From the NCBI GenBank assembly GCA_020091685.1, contig CM034612.1, forward strand, positions 25,412,655-25,476,654: a DNA stretch of 64,000 nt, read 5' to 3'. Each line of letters opens with the position of its first letter. Positions within the stretch are counted from its first letter, which is position 1. Below are positions 35,085-46,469 of this stretch, piece after piece. The notes beneath the pieces are model-generated. The model saw only the letters and a list, made by a program, of their open reading frames with translations, had not been told where the DNA came from and did not search any database. Source of the stretch: Lutjanus erythropterus (lineage: Eukaryota; Chordata; Actinopteri; Lutjaniformes; Lutjanidae). Made by a program: the position numbers and the translations under genes.

Positions 35085-35640
35085 GAATAAAGTCAGAATG
35101 TTGAAAATAAAACTGAAATGTCAAGAATAAAGTTCAAACACCAATTCATGAATAATTCTGAACGGTCAAGGTTGAAAGTTGGAATGTCAAGAATAAAACT
35201 GAAATACTATGTTAAGAATAAGTTATAAATGCTGAAAATAAAGTCAAAATGTTGAAAATGAAGCTGAAATGTAAAGAATAAAGTTAGAAATGTTGTGAAT
35301 AAAGTCGGAATTTCAAGAATAAAGTTATAAAATACCTTTTCGAGAATAATGTCACAGTTTTGACAATAAGTCAAAATGTTGGAATGTTGAGAATGAAGTT
35401 AAAATGTTGAGCATAAAGTTAAAACTACTTTTTGAGAATAATGTTGAAATGTTGAGAATAAAGTTGATATTTGGGAGTAATGTAGAAATACCATTCTGAC
35501 TTTATTTTTGACATGATATTTCAACTCTCTATGTGTCTAGCACTACTTAAAAGTTTGACTTGTTGCTCAACTTTTCAACTTCTTTGTCAACATTTTAAAT
35601 TTACTCTCAAAATGCTGAATGAAAAAACTTCCCGTCTACT
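35085..35640. repeat. Degenerate short tandem repeat of the GAATAAAGT-GAAATGTTGA type
   Basis: An imprecise unit of about 18-25 bp, AATGTTGAGAATAAAGTC, repeated through 35500. Reverse-sense versions follow (CTGACTTTATTTTTGAC, near 35497). About nine AATAAA hexamers fall on the + strand within roughly 380 bp. Confidence 0.8.
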
Positions 35641-36212
35641 TTCTTCATGTTATGCCTGGCCCTAATACTCTTCGGAACAAGCGAGCTTGTTCCTATTACA
35701 CAGTCACATGGTCAGAGGTACAGGTAATCCAGAGCTGTGTTAACATGCGCCATAGAATACGACAGTGACTGGCCTGTAAGAAGAAGGTCAGCCTGTTTTC
35801 AGTGCGAGCAGCTGTTGCAGTGCGCCGTCGTGGCTCAGACTGAAATGAGCTCTGTTTCGGAGCAGGAGGCCGAGCGCTCGGTGACCAGCTGGCCACCACG
35901 CAACAGGAATCTCGATGAGCTGGTCAGGCCGCGAGGGGACTCACCAGATGTTCAGCATGTTGTTGACTGACTCTCTGCTGTCTGCCCTCAGGCACTCTCT
36001 CTCTCACACACTCTTTCTCTAAGTCTCTCTCTCAAACCTCTCTTTCTTTTGCTATGTGACCTTACAACAAACGCAATTCCCAGGAAAACAAATACAATAG
36101 GAGTCAAACGAAGATATTGTTGTCTACATACTGAAGTAACCACACATCAGAGGGAGGAAGATTCTTTGTATATGTAGAAGTTAATGCAATCTGATGAAAC
36201 CTATCTGTAGCA

Positions 36213-37239
36213 CAATGGGTTTCAAACTGGGGTCCGGTGACCCACAGGGGTCCTTGAGTGGGTTGTAGGGGGTCCCCAGCAAAAGGAGGAGGAGAATATT
36301 TCAAAGTCTGTGTGAAGGAGAAAGGGAGTTCTTCTTTTTAACGCATTATACATGCTAGAACTTTCTGTAGTTGCTGAAAATGTGAAAACACTTCTTCTGT
36401 GGTCAAACATGACTTGATGACGTGACGGAGCCATGGTCCCCCAGCGCTATATAAGCTCCATGAAGTGACACACGCACAACACTTGAACGTACCTTCAGTG
36501 ACTCTCTCAGTCCAAATCAGCCCAGCAGTTCACTTCAGCTCACTTCAGTTCCAACAACCAGACACAGAAGAAAAAAAGACTTCCTGTCACCGTCCTCTGG
36601 CTCTGGTGGTTCAAACATGTCTGGACATGTCCAATAAAGCTGCTAGATGCAGCGTCCATGTTTCAGGTCATATTGGTGTTTGACATTGAGACAGTGGCGT
36701 GGACACTGCTCATTTTTTCATGATTCTGAGACCTACTTTTATATACTTAGAGATTTTTTAATCATTTGAATTTGGCTAGAACACACATGATCTTTTATCT
36801 TGCGCTTATCGTTCAAAAATTTTCAATATCTGTACCATTACCAATACCATATCCATTTAAAAAAAAGGAAATTCCATAGCACCTTATGGTACAGTTTCTC
36901 AATAATCAATAATCCCGGTCTCTAGGTGTAACGTAATGTGTAACATTAGACAGTCAGTCACTAACATTGTTAAATCTTGGTACAAGCTGCGTGCTAAATG
37001 GCTCACTGATGCTAATGAGATGTAAAAGTGATATCCAGCTTTACTTTTATCACAGTGGAAGAAACAGGGTTGGTCATTTTGATTAGCTGTAATTAAAAGT
37101 GATCCTAGCTTGGATACTTGATCAATCTGGGAACCCACTGGCTATTGACTGATGGCAAATTAGCCCCTGTGGGCAACTGGCAATATTTGGGCTTCTGATA
37201 ATGTGGGGTCCTTGACATGAAAAAGTTTGGGAACCCCTG
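36213..37239. mobile_element. hAT-like element (CAGGGGTTCCCAAACT ends) with internal insertion
   Basis: Left end CAATGGGTTTCAAACTGGGG, right end AAGTTTGGGAACCCCTG, typical hAT termini. Interior pieces (GTCTCTAGGTGTAACGTAAT, CTTGGTACAAGC) recur at 55945-56055. The LTR-like repeat at 36411-36800 is inside. No transposase reading frame was found. Confidence 0.8.
36411..36800 (+). mobile_element. LTR-like or promoter-bearing repeat, copy 2
   Basis: Same order as 20835-20330 on the minus strand: GGAGCCATGGTCCCCCAGCG, then CTATATAAGC, CCTTCAGTGACTCTCTCAG, CAGCAGTTCACTTCAGCTC, CCAATAAAGCTGCTAG, and a tail with CATTTTTTCATGATTCTGAG. Inserted in a hAT-like element, so younger than it. Confidence 0.6.
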
Positions 37240-37989
37240 GTCTAACTTACACTGTCAGGAAGGTGTAGATTCAAGCCTGCTGTTGTTGTTGCATTATATT
37301 TAGGGATGAAACTAACTTTATCATTTTAATTATCAGCTCATCTGCATACTGTTTTTTTCTTTGACAATGTGTTTTTAAAGTTTGTGGCATTTACAGCAGA
37401 TGGAAATGAATATTGTTCAAACATTACATAAACAAAGACCAAAGGAAAAGTAATAACCATAAAACTAAAAACTCACTATCATTTAGTTTATTAACTATTT
37501 TAAAAAAAAGACAAGTGGATGCTACCATGTCACAAGTTGTGTCTTCTGACTGTCTTTTCTCCCACTTCTAAATTCTGCCGTAGTTCCTCTTGCTAACAAA
37601 CTTGACTGTAATCTTCACTGTGCAGAACCATGTCTGAGCAGAGTTTGACCAGAGAAAGCTGTTGTCACGTTCATCTGCTGAAGACCGGAAAGTTTCTCTT
37701 TGCTCACCTTAAATCTTGTGCTGAGACCTGAATGTACCAGTAAGATTTTTGTGACATCACAACTACAAGACAACACAATCCCAATGTCCTCACTCACAAA
37801 CTCCCAGACTTTGTAGCGCTTTCCCGGTAAGGGGCTTACAGCTGTCCCACTGTCAAATCGTCAAGTCCATGAAGGCTTTCGGAGACATTTTGAGCCCTTT
37901 CTGCTCGCTGTCTGTAAGTCTGCATTTCTGCAGACTTTGCCTGAGGGTATTACCCACAGTTCATAGTGTTTTTACATTGACACAGGGTT

Positions 37990-38200
37990 ACCAGGGGACA
38001 GTGGCGGACTCAGGCTGTCTGGGGAGCAGGGCTGACTTTATCATGTTTTGTCCACTGGAAGCGCACTTTAGAAGGCACTTTACAGCATGTTGTCAAACAG
38101 AAGGCACCCTAGAGGGCACTTTATCAAGTTTTATCGACTTTAGGGGCATCCAAGAGGGCACTTTTGCATTGTTTTTTTGTGATCACCCCCCTTGAATCCA
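37990..38200. mobile_element. Short TE with internal repeats
   Basis: Starts near CAGTGGCGGACTCAGG. Internal repeats of GAAGGCACTTTA / GAGGGCACTTTATC / GAGGGCACTTTTGC with a CACCCCCC right part. Resembles a common fish repeat found next to TGGCGG ends. Confidence 0.55.
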
Positions 38201-38295
38201 ACAGTGCCAGGGGAACCCTAGAAGCCTTAAAAAAGAGGTACACAAACATGGAAAGGAGTAGAAGTAAAATGTAAGTGTATGATGTTCCTGAAATA

Positions 38296-38466
38296 TTTTT
38301 TTGTCTTTATTTGATAGGGACAGGTGAAGGAAGGGGGGTAGAGAGAGGGGGGATGACATGCAGCAAGGGGCCGCAGGTAGGAGTCAAACCAGCGGCTGCT
38401 GCAGAGGACCAACAGCCTCAGCACATGGGACACACGCTCTGCCAGCTGAACCACAGGTGAGCCTCA
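38296..38466 (-). mobile_element. tRNA-derived SINE, near full length
   Basis: On the minus strand: an A-box region TGTGGTTCAGCTGGCAGAGC (38436-38455), a B box GGTTTGACTCC (38380-38390), a CT-rich body with GCTGCATGTCATCCCCCC, and a tail with a TCAAATAAAGACAAAAAAAT end. A head-only copy is at 51963-52062. Confidence 0.9.
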
Positions 38467-39164
38467 TCTGATGTGAAGTGTTTTATCCAGCAACTTCTGG
38501 TCCTTTTATTAACTGAGAAAGAATGAGTAAGGCCTGCTGTTGTGTGACTATATCCTGGCACATAAAAGACAAAAAAAACAAAAGGCATCATAGCTTCAGC
38601 AGCTAATGTTAGCTTTTGGAAGGAGAAAGTCATGACATGTCTCTCATGTGACATCTGGGTGTGCAGTCTTTCTAATTATGTTTCTTGACATCATGTGTGG
38701 TTCATGGCACAATTCAAACGGGATCAAAAATAATTTGTTTCTCACCATTAACTACATTTTTTTTCTAATGGTCCACTGAAATGGACATGAGTTCACCTCT
38801 GTTTTCTATGTTAGAGTGGTGGTACACGGCAGAGTTGGTGTGGGGCATCAGAAGCTCACATTCAGTGCATCATGATACATGTTAGACCTGCCTGCACATT
38901 TCTGTGAGCAAGAGAACTCAGCTGTCTTGGTCAGCATAGCAGCACTGAGAGGTTATTGCTTTGACTGACAACACTTAGGCCAACCAACAACACTGACTGG
39001 ACATCCACAAACGCCAAACCTGCCCTTTAATTTCCATTTGAGAGGCGTACCAGACATCACCACCAGTCTAGAGCCAATCACGGTCTCAAATGTAACTTGC
39101 ATTAGTGTGGTGTTTGAAATTTGAAGCCTCCTGGACATCTCAAAATTGTATTTTGTAAAATTTT

Positions 39165-39700
39165 ATGTCCACACACTATGGATTTTTCAGGGAGAAGGAA
39201 TATGTGTGCTTTGTGCGTGGTTATTCCACAAACATTGTTAAATCTGCCTTTAGATTTTGTGCTCCAAGCCATTGGAACATTCTACCCGATCATGTCAGGT
39301 GTGCCACAAAATTATCGTTTTTTAAAACTAAACTGAAAACATTACTTTTTTGCTGCATCTCTCAGCAGTCTGGTTGGCTGGTCTTAACTTTTATTTTATT
39401 TTAGTTACACTCTTATTTCTTTTACCTCACCTGCTCTTATATTCTTGTTGGTTTACTGTTGGTTTTAATTATTTTATCTCATTTTTTTCTTCCATTTCAA
39501 TGGTTTTAATTCTGATGTCTTACTATTTCATTGGTGAATGGTTGGTCTTCTGTTTTATTTATTTTAAATCCCAATAGTTTTGAACTCCAGACCAGTATTT
39601 TTATGCATCAGTTCTTGTGGCTGCAACTTTTGTGGCTCACTCTCTGTGCAGCACATCTTGTGCCCACCTGTGCTATATAAATATCTAAAATTATATACAA
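39165..39700 (+). mobile_element. 5'-truncated LINE (L2/Rex-like), end of ORF2 plus 3' UTR
   Basis: A reading frame gives SAFRFCAPSHWNILPDHVRC then FFKTKLKTLLFCC, matching the usual C-terminal motif (A-P-x-x-W-N-x-L-P ... F-K-x-x-L-K-x-L-L-F) of fish non-LTR retrotransposon reverse-transcriptase proteins. The 3' part is T-rich and ends near GTGCTATATAAATATC. The 5' end is lost, as usual for LINE copies. Confidence 0.8.
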
Positions 39701-39916
39701 GTTTTGCCTGCTTGCTTTTAATAAGTTTAAGTAGTCTGTTGAACTTTTTTGATGAAACTGTATTAAACAAATTCTTATTCTAATGTGTCTTTGAGCAGCA
39801 AGGATTGTAAATATTCATTTTTAAATGAATGATGTGACCTTGTTTGTCATGTGTTCAGCCTGTCTGCACCTCTCCTGCAGGAGTGATGTGTCTCCCTGCT
39901 CTGCGGTCACTCTCAC

Positions 39917-39951
39917 CCCCCTCCTCCTCCTCCTCCTCCTCCTCCTCCTCC
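39917..39951. repeat. (CCT)n microsatellite
   Basis: About eleven CTC/CCT triplets, next to a CpG-bearing stretch. Confidence 0.95.
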
Positions 39952-40145
39952 GCCGCTCGTTACTGGATGTAATAATGACTCTGTGTGGAGTTAAAGGTCA
40001 CTCTGTGCCATCATCCGCTCGTACAGCTTCCTCCGGTCAGCATTGATCTCTGCTGCTGATGTTTCTGTCGGGCAGAGAGGAGAGGAGCGGCCTCGTGCGC
40101 ATGCGTCTGCAGGCGGGTTCTTGGAGCTCATGTTGCGTTCTCGTA
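39950..40145. promoter_or_regulatory. CpG-bearing block with an NRF1-like site
   Basis: Clustered CpGs in AT-rich surroundings, including TGCGCATGCG at 40096-40105, close to the NRF1 consensus. It lies about 1.75 kb upstream of the tmtc1 start codon and could be an alternative promoter or 5' exon. Speculative. Confidence 0.3.
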
Positions 40146-40649
40146 CTGCACAAAAGCTCGTACATGCATAATTCGTTCCTCAACCATGACTTTTATCCAA
40201 TACTCATACCTAATAATACTCACTAACAGTATAGCCTGCTACAAGCATTTATCCCTTCCTTTATTTCATTATCCCCACATAAAGTCTAATGGGCTTGTCA
40301 TAGAATAATCAGACAGATTTAATATCACTGTATTTAAATTTGTGCCACTCATAAGTTAGAGTTTCAGTGCTTTTCTCTGTTAGTGTCTACACACTGACAG
40401 GATAATTGGATCTGTCCAGTTTTAATTTCCTTCTCCAGAAGAATCTTTTGGGGCCTCTTTATTCTTTCTGTATGAGAGGTAATTTATTTAATGATAAAGT
40501 TTTTTATGTCAATGTGTCAAACACTTTGCTTCCTGTTTATTAGCTCACAACCAGAACGAAAGACAGGTTCTGTGGGAACTTAGTTGTCCCATTTTGTTTT
40601 TTGTTTTTGTTTTTTGTTTTTTTTGCTAGCTGATGTGTTAATTGTAACC

Positions 40650-41620
40650 CTCCCACATCCTGTTAAGTTTTGTCAGACAAAACACAAAAAAAGAAGAGAA
40701 AAAAGTTTGTATCTTAAGGCTAAGAAAAGAAGAGGCCATAGTAAGTAATTAACAAATAATCAATGAATCATTCAAACATACAACATACAAAATGATGTTA
40801 AAGTAATAGCTTAAAGAAAAAAGAACAATAAAATTAAGATGAATAAATATCCAATTTTGTACTTGTATAGTCACAGAAATGTGTGAAGTTGTAGGCCTAT
40901 ATAAAGAATAAATCTGCAAAAGAATTAGAAAATAAAAGCAGGAATATAAAGAGTAATAAATATAAGAAAGTTTGCTTTTCCCCACAGGTTTTGCATTGTT
41001 TTTGTTTTGTTTTGCCCTTGATGGGGTAAGCTGTCAATCAACTGGGCTACACTGCATTTATTAAAGCAAAAACAAAAAGGGATAAAAATAAATCAGTGAC
41101 ACTACATAAAAACAAATAAATGAAATAAAGTAATTTATATGCAAAAGATAAATATGCAGAAATAACTGAGCGAACAATTCTTTATTTTCTTATTCTTTTA
41201 CAGAGCTCTTCTTTTTTAATGGCATGCCTTGTTCAAGCAAATGCAACAGGGAAAAAACAAGAAAAAAACCCCCAAAGGAATAAAAATGAATATTATATAC
41301 AGATATTACAAGTTAATACTATGCAGAAGGATAAACAAATATATTTAAAAAAACAAACAAACATTAAAAGAAAAATATACAAAAATAATGACCAAATAAG
41401 TGTGTAAATGAAAATGCTTATATTATTCTTTTATATTTTCTTTGTCTTTATATAGCTCTCTTCAGATTTCCAAATTTTTATTTTATTTATTTATGCTTTT
41501 ATGCATTCTTCTTTTATTTCCATATTTATGTGTTTCTCTTCACATTTCCATATATTTATTTATTTTTTGATATATCTTCCTTTATATTTGCATACTTGTA
41601 GTTTTTATAGCATTTCCTTG
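40650..41620. repeat. AT-rich repeat-like region upstream of tmtc1
   Basis: Includes a relative of the 8485-8965 block (ATCAATGAATCATTCAAAC, GATGAATAAATATCCAATTT) and (TTTA)/(ATTT)-rich runs up to 41600. No gene seen. Confidence 0.6.
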
Positions 41621-41631
41621 ACTCCACAGAA

Positions 41632-41844
41632 ATGAAGAAAATGACAACACGAGTCTCCTGTGCTGTAAGCCGTAAGTCCGACGTTTCCCGACAGGCCGTG
41701 AACGCAGCACAACACATGCACACCGTCCCCGCAGTCCACAGCACACAGAGCCGCTACCTGCCAGGCGGAATGGACGTATCCTCCGGTACCCCCAGCTTCA
41801 TCCTCAGCCCAGCGGAGCCGCGGGAAAAGCCAGGCCCGACATGA
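41632..41844 (+). other. Upstream ORF overlapping the tmtc1 start codon
   Basis: A 70-codon frame (begins MKKMTTRVSCAVSRKSDVSR) ends in TGA at 41842-41844. Its stop shares bases with the ATG at 41841-41843 in an ATGA overlap. Whether it is within the mRNA is unknown, so its role in translation is hypothetical. Confidence 0.35.
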
Positions 41845-42280
41845 CAGCGCCGGCACGGGAGAAGAAAGGCCGCCAGCAGCCGCGGCTGAGCGTCCGGCCG
41901 GAGGCGGTATGGGCTGCGGGTCGCTACGCCGTGCTGGCCGCCCTGTGCGCCCTGTGCTACAGCAACTCTCTCCACGGGGAGTTGGTGCACGACGATGTTT
42001 GGGCTATCATCAACAACCCGGACGTCCGACCGGGCTCCAGCCTCAGAAACATCTTCAGCAACGACTTCTGGGGCAAGAGGATGGCGGACAACACGAGCCA
42101 CAAGTCCTACAGACCCCTCTGCATCCTCACCTTCAAGTAAGTTCTCCCGCTCCCCGAAAACTCCGCTGTTTTCACCTCCATCACCTCCGCTCGGAGGTCC
42201 GATAACAAACACTTTCTGCTACTTCAGTTTAACCCGCAGTGATATTGATACGAGCGCGTGCTGACAGTTCGCTGGCTAAC
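41655..42280 (+). promoter_or_regulatory. tmtc1: CpG-rich promoter / first-exon region of tmtc1
   Basis: An abrupt rise in GC and CpG after 1 kb of AT-rich DNA, covering the start codon and first coding exon. No TATA box at a useful distance. A CpG-island promoter is the natural reading. Confidence 0.65.
41841..42136 (+). CDS. tmtc1: TMTC1, first coding exon
   Basis: Encodes the N-terminus of transmembrane and TPR-repeat protein 1, an ER multi-pass protein of the TMTC1-4 group linked to O-mannosylation of cadherins. It starts MTAPAREKKGRQQPRLSVRP (basic cytosolic tail), then a first membrane segment around RYAVLAALCALCYSNSL, then the first luminal loop GELVHDDVWAIINNPDVRPG, with NIFSNDFWGKRMADNTSHKS and YRPLCILTFK. 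The loop is almost the same as human TMTC1 and holds the acidic HDD motif expected at the active site of GT-C-fold transferases. The ATG has G at -3. The donor is TTCAA|GTAAGT, leaving two bases of a Lys codon. Human IPO8 lies directly upstream too. Later exons (other membrane helices, TPRs) are outside the window. Confidence 0.96.
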
Positions 42281-42620
42281 TATCGCACGAGCGTGCAATT
42301 AAAGCTGACGTCATACAGCTGTCCGCTTCTGGAAATAAGCTGTTGCAGCCTTACAGTTAACTTTACAACAATTCAAGCTACATATTTCACCTTATAGAGT
42401 CTTATAGCGGCTTCATATGAGGCAGAGAGTGCTGTGGTCGCTATAAAGTACAGAAAGAGCATGATGGGAATATCGCACAGACTTCTCCATGCTCCCATTA
42501 TAAATATTTATATAATAGAGTTGAAGCAGGGAGAGCATCTTGGCTGGCCAGCTGCACACTCAACTTGTCCCAGCACATCCCAGTCCTCATGCCCACAACA
42601 CTGCCTCCATGCAAGTTTAA

Positions 42621-43216
42621 AGGGACAGTTCACCCTAAAATCAAAAATACATATTTTTCCTCTGGTCTGTAGTGCTTTCTATTCATCTATGCTGTTTTGG
42701 TATGAGCTGCAGAGTTTTGGAGATATCAGCTGTAGAGATGTCTGCCTTCTCTCTAATATAGTGGAACTAAATGACACTAGTCCTTTGGTGTTCAAAGTGC
42801 TAAAAAATGCATTTGAAAAACTCAATAGCAAGACATTCCACAGACCTTGTAGAGAGCAGTTACATGTAGGAACTACTTTCTTTCTGGAGTAGAAGCTACT
42901 GGAACTACTTTCTTCTTTAATGGAAAAAAAGTAGTTCTTGCATCAAATTGCTCACAACAAGGTCTGGATGATCTTGAGTAACCAGGTACTGATTTTTGGG
43001 AAGAGACACAGGTTTTGAATTTTTCAAAATGCTTTTTTGGCGCTTTAAGCACCACAAGCAGGGTGCCATTTAGTCCCATCATATTGGAGAGAAGGCAGAC
43101 ATCTCTACAGCCGATATCTCCAAAACTCTGCAGCTCACACCAAAAAATGTAATGTATAAATGCCACTCCAGGCCAGGGGAAAAATATGTATTTGTTATTT
43201 TGCGGTGAACTGTCCT
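42621..43216. mobile_element. Palindromic TTAA-target MITE, 596 bp
   Basis: TTAA at 42617-42620; the right target is degraded (TTAT). The ends are AGGGACAGTTCACC and GGTGAACTGTCCT. Arms of about 270 bp share GCAGAGTTTTGGAGATATC and GAGATGTCTGCCTTCTCTC in opposite orientation. Similar reading frames on both strands are by-products of the palindrome. Confidence 0.93.
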
Positions 43217-43428
43217 TATTCCAGTTGAAAACCAGTTTATATTCAGTCTGAACTAGGGATGCAGCAGAATCCGAATACATCATTCATGAAAACTAATGTG
43301 ATGGAAACAGATACTTCGTTTATCTGAAGTTGGAAAAAATAATTTACAAAATGAAATGCAGTAACACTCAAAGTACTACTTTTTATCTTCATTTTGGTAC
43401 ATTTTTTGTACAGTTACTTAATTTAAAT

Positions 43429-43958
43429 TAGGGTCTGACCGAGAGTGGATTTTTGGGGCAGAGACAGATATCAATATTGGGGAGTAAAAAAATTGCGATA
43501 TTGATAGATCAGCCGATATTTCTTGCACAGAATCTAATACTCAAAGTACACAATATATACATAACACCTTTTTTTTGCAATGATCCCTCAAAAGTGATTA
43601 CCACTTGTGCAAAGATTTGTAATGGAGACAGGATATTTTACAGTGTAACAATAAACATCAGTCTAACACGACAATGACACAGTAAACTTTCATCAAGATT
43701 TTTAATCATTAGAAATAATTAGAAATAAAAAAACAACACAAAAAGAGCAAAATACATGCATGACACCTGAATAAAAAAAATAATCAAAGAATACTGTCTA
43801 TAAAGCTGACAAATAAAAAAAACCTACATTATGTTCTGTTAATTTAAAGGGTACATATAGGACAACATATATGCTGATACCTGTATAGACTGACACAGCT
43901 GTGATAAGCCAGTATCAGGCTGATAATATCCATCCACCAATATATTGGTCTGGCTCTA
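43429..43958. mobile_element. hAT-like MITE (TAGGGTCTGACCGA ends), 530 bp
   Basis: Left TAGGGTCTGACCGAGAG, right CCAATATATTGGTCTGGCTCTA. Internal GATATTGATAGATCAGCCGA. The flanks ATTTAAAT and ATTTTAAA are similar, but not a clear duplication. Confidence 0.8.
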
Positions 43959-44099
43959 ATTTTAAAAGTGCAATAATATTATAATATAATGTTAATTTAA
44001 GAAGATTCTCTTCAACTGAAAGATATCCTTCATATCTTTGCTGTAACAAGGTTCTATTTCCAATGCAAAACAGAATTGCATTTGTCAATGAATATTATA

Positions 44100-44440
44100 G
44101 TAATAACTTTATTTTTATAGCACCTTTCAAAAACCCTTTACAAAGTGCTTCACAAAAAAGGACAATTAAAATCAAGCAGGACAATAATGAAATACAACAT
44201 GGCTTTCACAAATAACAAATAAAACAGATAAAAACAGCAAAAAAAGATAAAATAGTGGATAAAAATATGCATGAAAGGAGAGATAAAATAGGAAACAGAT
44301 AAAGACCAGACGGTAAAAATGAATCTTGAGAGATGACTTAAAAGAAGATGGTGAATATTCCAGTCTACATTCTTGATGTAAGCTATTGTGAAGAGTTGAA
44401 GGGTTAGGGTTAGAAATGTCAACATTTGTCCAATTTACCT
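44100..44440. mobile_element. Dispersed repeat fragment (TTTATAGCACCTTTCA type)
   Basis: Begins ATAACTTTATTTTTATAGCA then CCTTTCAAAAACCC and ACAAAGTGCTTCACA, a common teleost motif also echoed at 61606-61665. Ends unclear. Confidence 0.55.
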
Positions 44441-44903
44441 CAGCTCCTGGTATAAACCACACCCATCTCTGGTGTTCTATCTGAATAGAGAGACAGATAA
44501 TCGTGTTGGTTGAACAGACACAGTTGATGATGTGTTTCAGTGCACCTCTAGTCTGAACGTTTAAGACGTCTTTTCATCCACCTCAGATGATGAGTGTGAA
44601 AGCTTTTGTCCAAAGTCATATTTCACTCATGCGGCGTACACGCAGAATTATTTTTCAATGCATTTAATGAGTCAGTTTCACTGTTGATCACAGAATGTGG
44701 TCAGTTTTTTGCAGGCATGTGACTGTAGATTTACAGGAAGGGAATGGGACAGGAGCCATTCTTTTGGGAATGGCACGGCACAGGAGTATTCTTGTGGGAG
44801 TGGGGTGGGACAGGAATAAAAATCCACTCCAATGTCATGCTGTAAAGTACAAGTACCTAGTCACTGGTCTGTTGATTACAGCTTTTGACTCAGGAAGTAA
44901 ATA

Positions 44904-45178
44904 GGGCTGGGTGATTAATCAAATTTCAGTTATGCTTTTGGCTACCCATGATCATTAAAAAAGTTTGTTTTATTTATTTATATATTTTTCATTTTATTAT
45001 TATTATTTTTTTTATTTCTTCTTTTTCAATTCAATATATTGAAAGTTCAGTAATCGTGTTAAAAAAGCTCAATAGATGCTTATGATCTCAAACCGATGAA
45101 TAATCATGGTTAATAATCATGAGTTTGATGTCAATCTAAATAATTGTGATTATGATTTTTGCAATAATCAAGCATCCT
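44904..45178. mobile_element. hAT-like MITE (TAGGGCTGGGTGATTAAT ends)
   Basis: Left TAGGGCTGGGTGATTAATC at 44904. The right part GATTTTTGCAATAATCAAGC faces it. AT-rich interior. Confidence 0.7.
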
Positions 45179-46469
45179 TATCAAGAAGAGTGCTGGGCTT
45201 TGGGGCCAATTTGACATTGTACCTAAACTGTGTAATGATGGCGTCACATGACGCACAACAGCGCCAAAAAGATTTGTTCCCATATGCTTACATTGTGAAA
45301 GAAGCAGCTGTAAAACGGATACACTATTTTAACCTCATAGCCTTTGCTAAATGGCTCATTTTACAATCAGGATTTGATTAACTTAGTCCAGTAACATATG
45401 GAAAGTCTATAACAGCCACAAAATTAAATGATTTTATTCCCATGTAAGTTAGTGGAGGGCTAAAACAGAAGTTAGCCACTCAGAGAAAGGAAGACTCTAC
45501 TACACTTACCCTATGGGCCGCACAGCATGGGAGCATATGTGGAAGACCCAATACGGGACTTGAACTTTTGATACAGAACGTTCACTTTTGACCCTTTTCT
45601 CAGTGTCTTTTCACCAGTGATGATTTTTAAAAAGTCTTTACAATGGAAAAATTGCTCTGTGGGCAGGTTTGAGTATTAAAGGAATTTAGATCACACTGAA
45701 CCAAAAATACACAGAGAGAGAAGAGATAAAAGGTTTATATGGAACTTGTTGCTCAGCTCTGTAGGACTCTCACTTCCATGGCGGTGGAGCTGGAGGTGTG
45801 GGTGTTGTAAAAGTTGTGGACACGGCGGTTGACGCTGGGAAAACATGGCATGTTTTGCTCCAGGAGGGCGGGTCTGCTGGCTGCGCTCAGTTTGGCGCAG
45901 GGTTTCAGTTGGAGGAACCAGGCGGGCATCCAGAGCAGAACAGAACAGAACGGGGTGGGATTGTGTTAGAAATGATATTATGTTGCAGTGATTGCATGAG
46001 AAAAAGAGGACAGCCCACACAGTGTTCCTAAATGAGGGGAAATGAGCCAAACTGAGCCTCGCTGCTGATGCAAAAGTGGATTGAAACAGAGCTGAGAAAC
46101 AGTGTCTCCAAGACTGTCAGCTGTCTTTTTTTTTATTTTTTGAAGATGCAGTGTTAAGAGTGTAATGCTGGACACATCTAAGATATGTTCAAAGTCCAGA
46201 ATATAATCAAGGCTATTCATTCTCCTCCTAACTGAACTGCAGCTTTGTTGACAAAAACATGAAATTGTGATAAACAGTGGCAGAGAACATGGGCTTGGTG
46301 TCCAAAGTTATGCTCCTGCATAAGACATACAGTAGGAAACCACGGGAAGTGTTTCAAATAGTAGTGTTATGATATCATTTTTTCCTTCCAGACACCAATT
46401 CCAATACCTGAACTCTGTAAAAACAACTGATACTGAGTACTGATCAAGTACCAGTGTGTTAAAGAATAT

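Noticed and set aside
41754-42212. 152-codon minus-strand frame antisense to the tmtc1 exon
   Set aside because: Shadow of the GC-rich coding exon; the + strand matches TMTC1 closely.
42434-43283. 152- and 136-codon frames on opposite strands with similar peptides
   Set aside because: Both arise from the arms of the palindromic MITE at 42621-43216, which explains the mirrored peptides.
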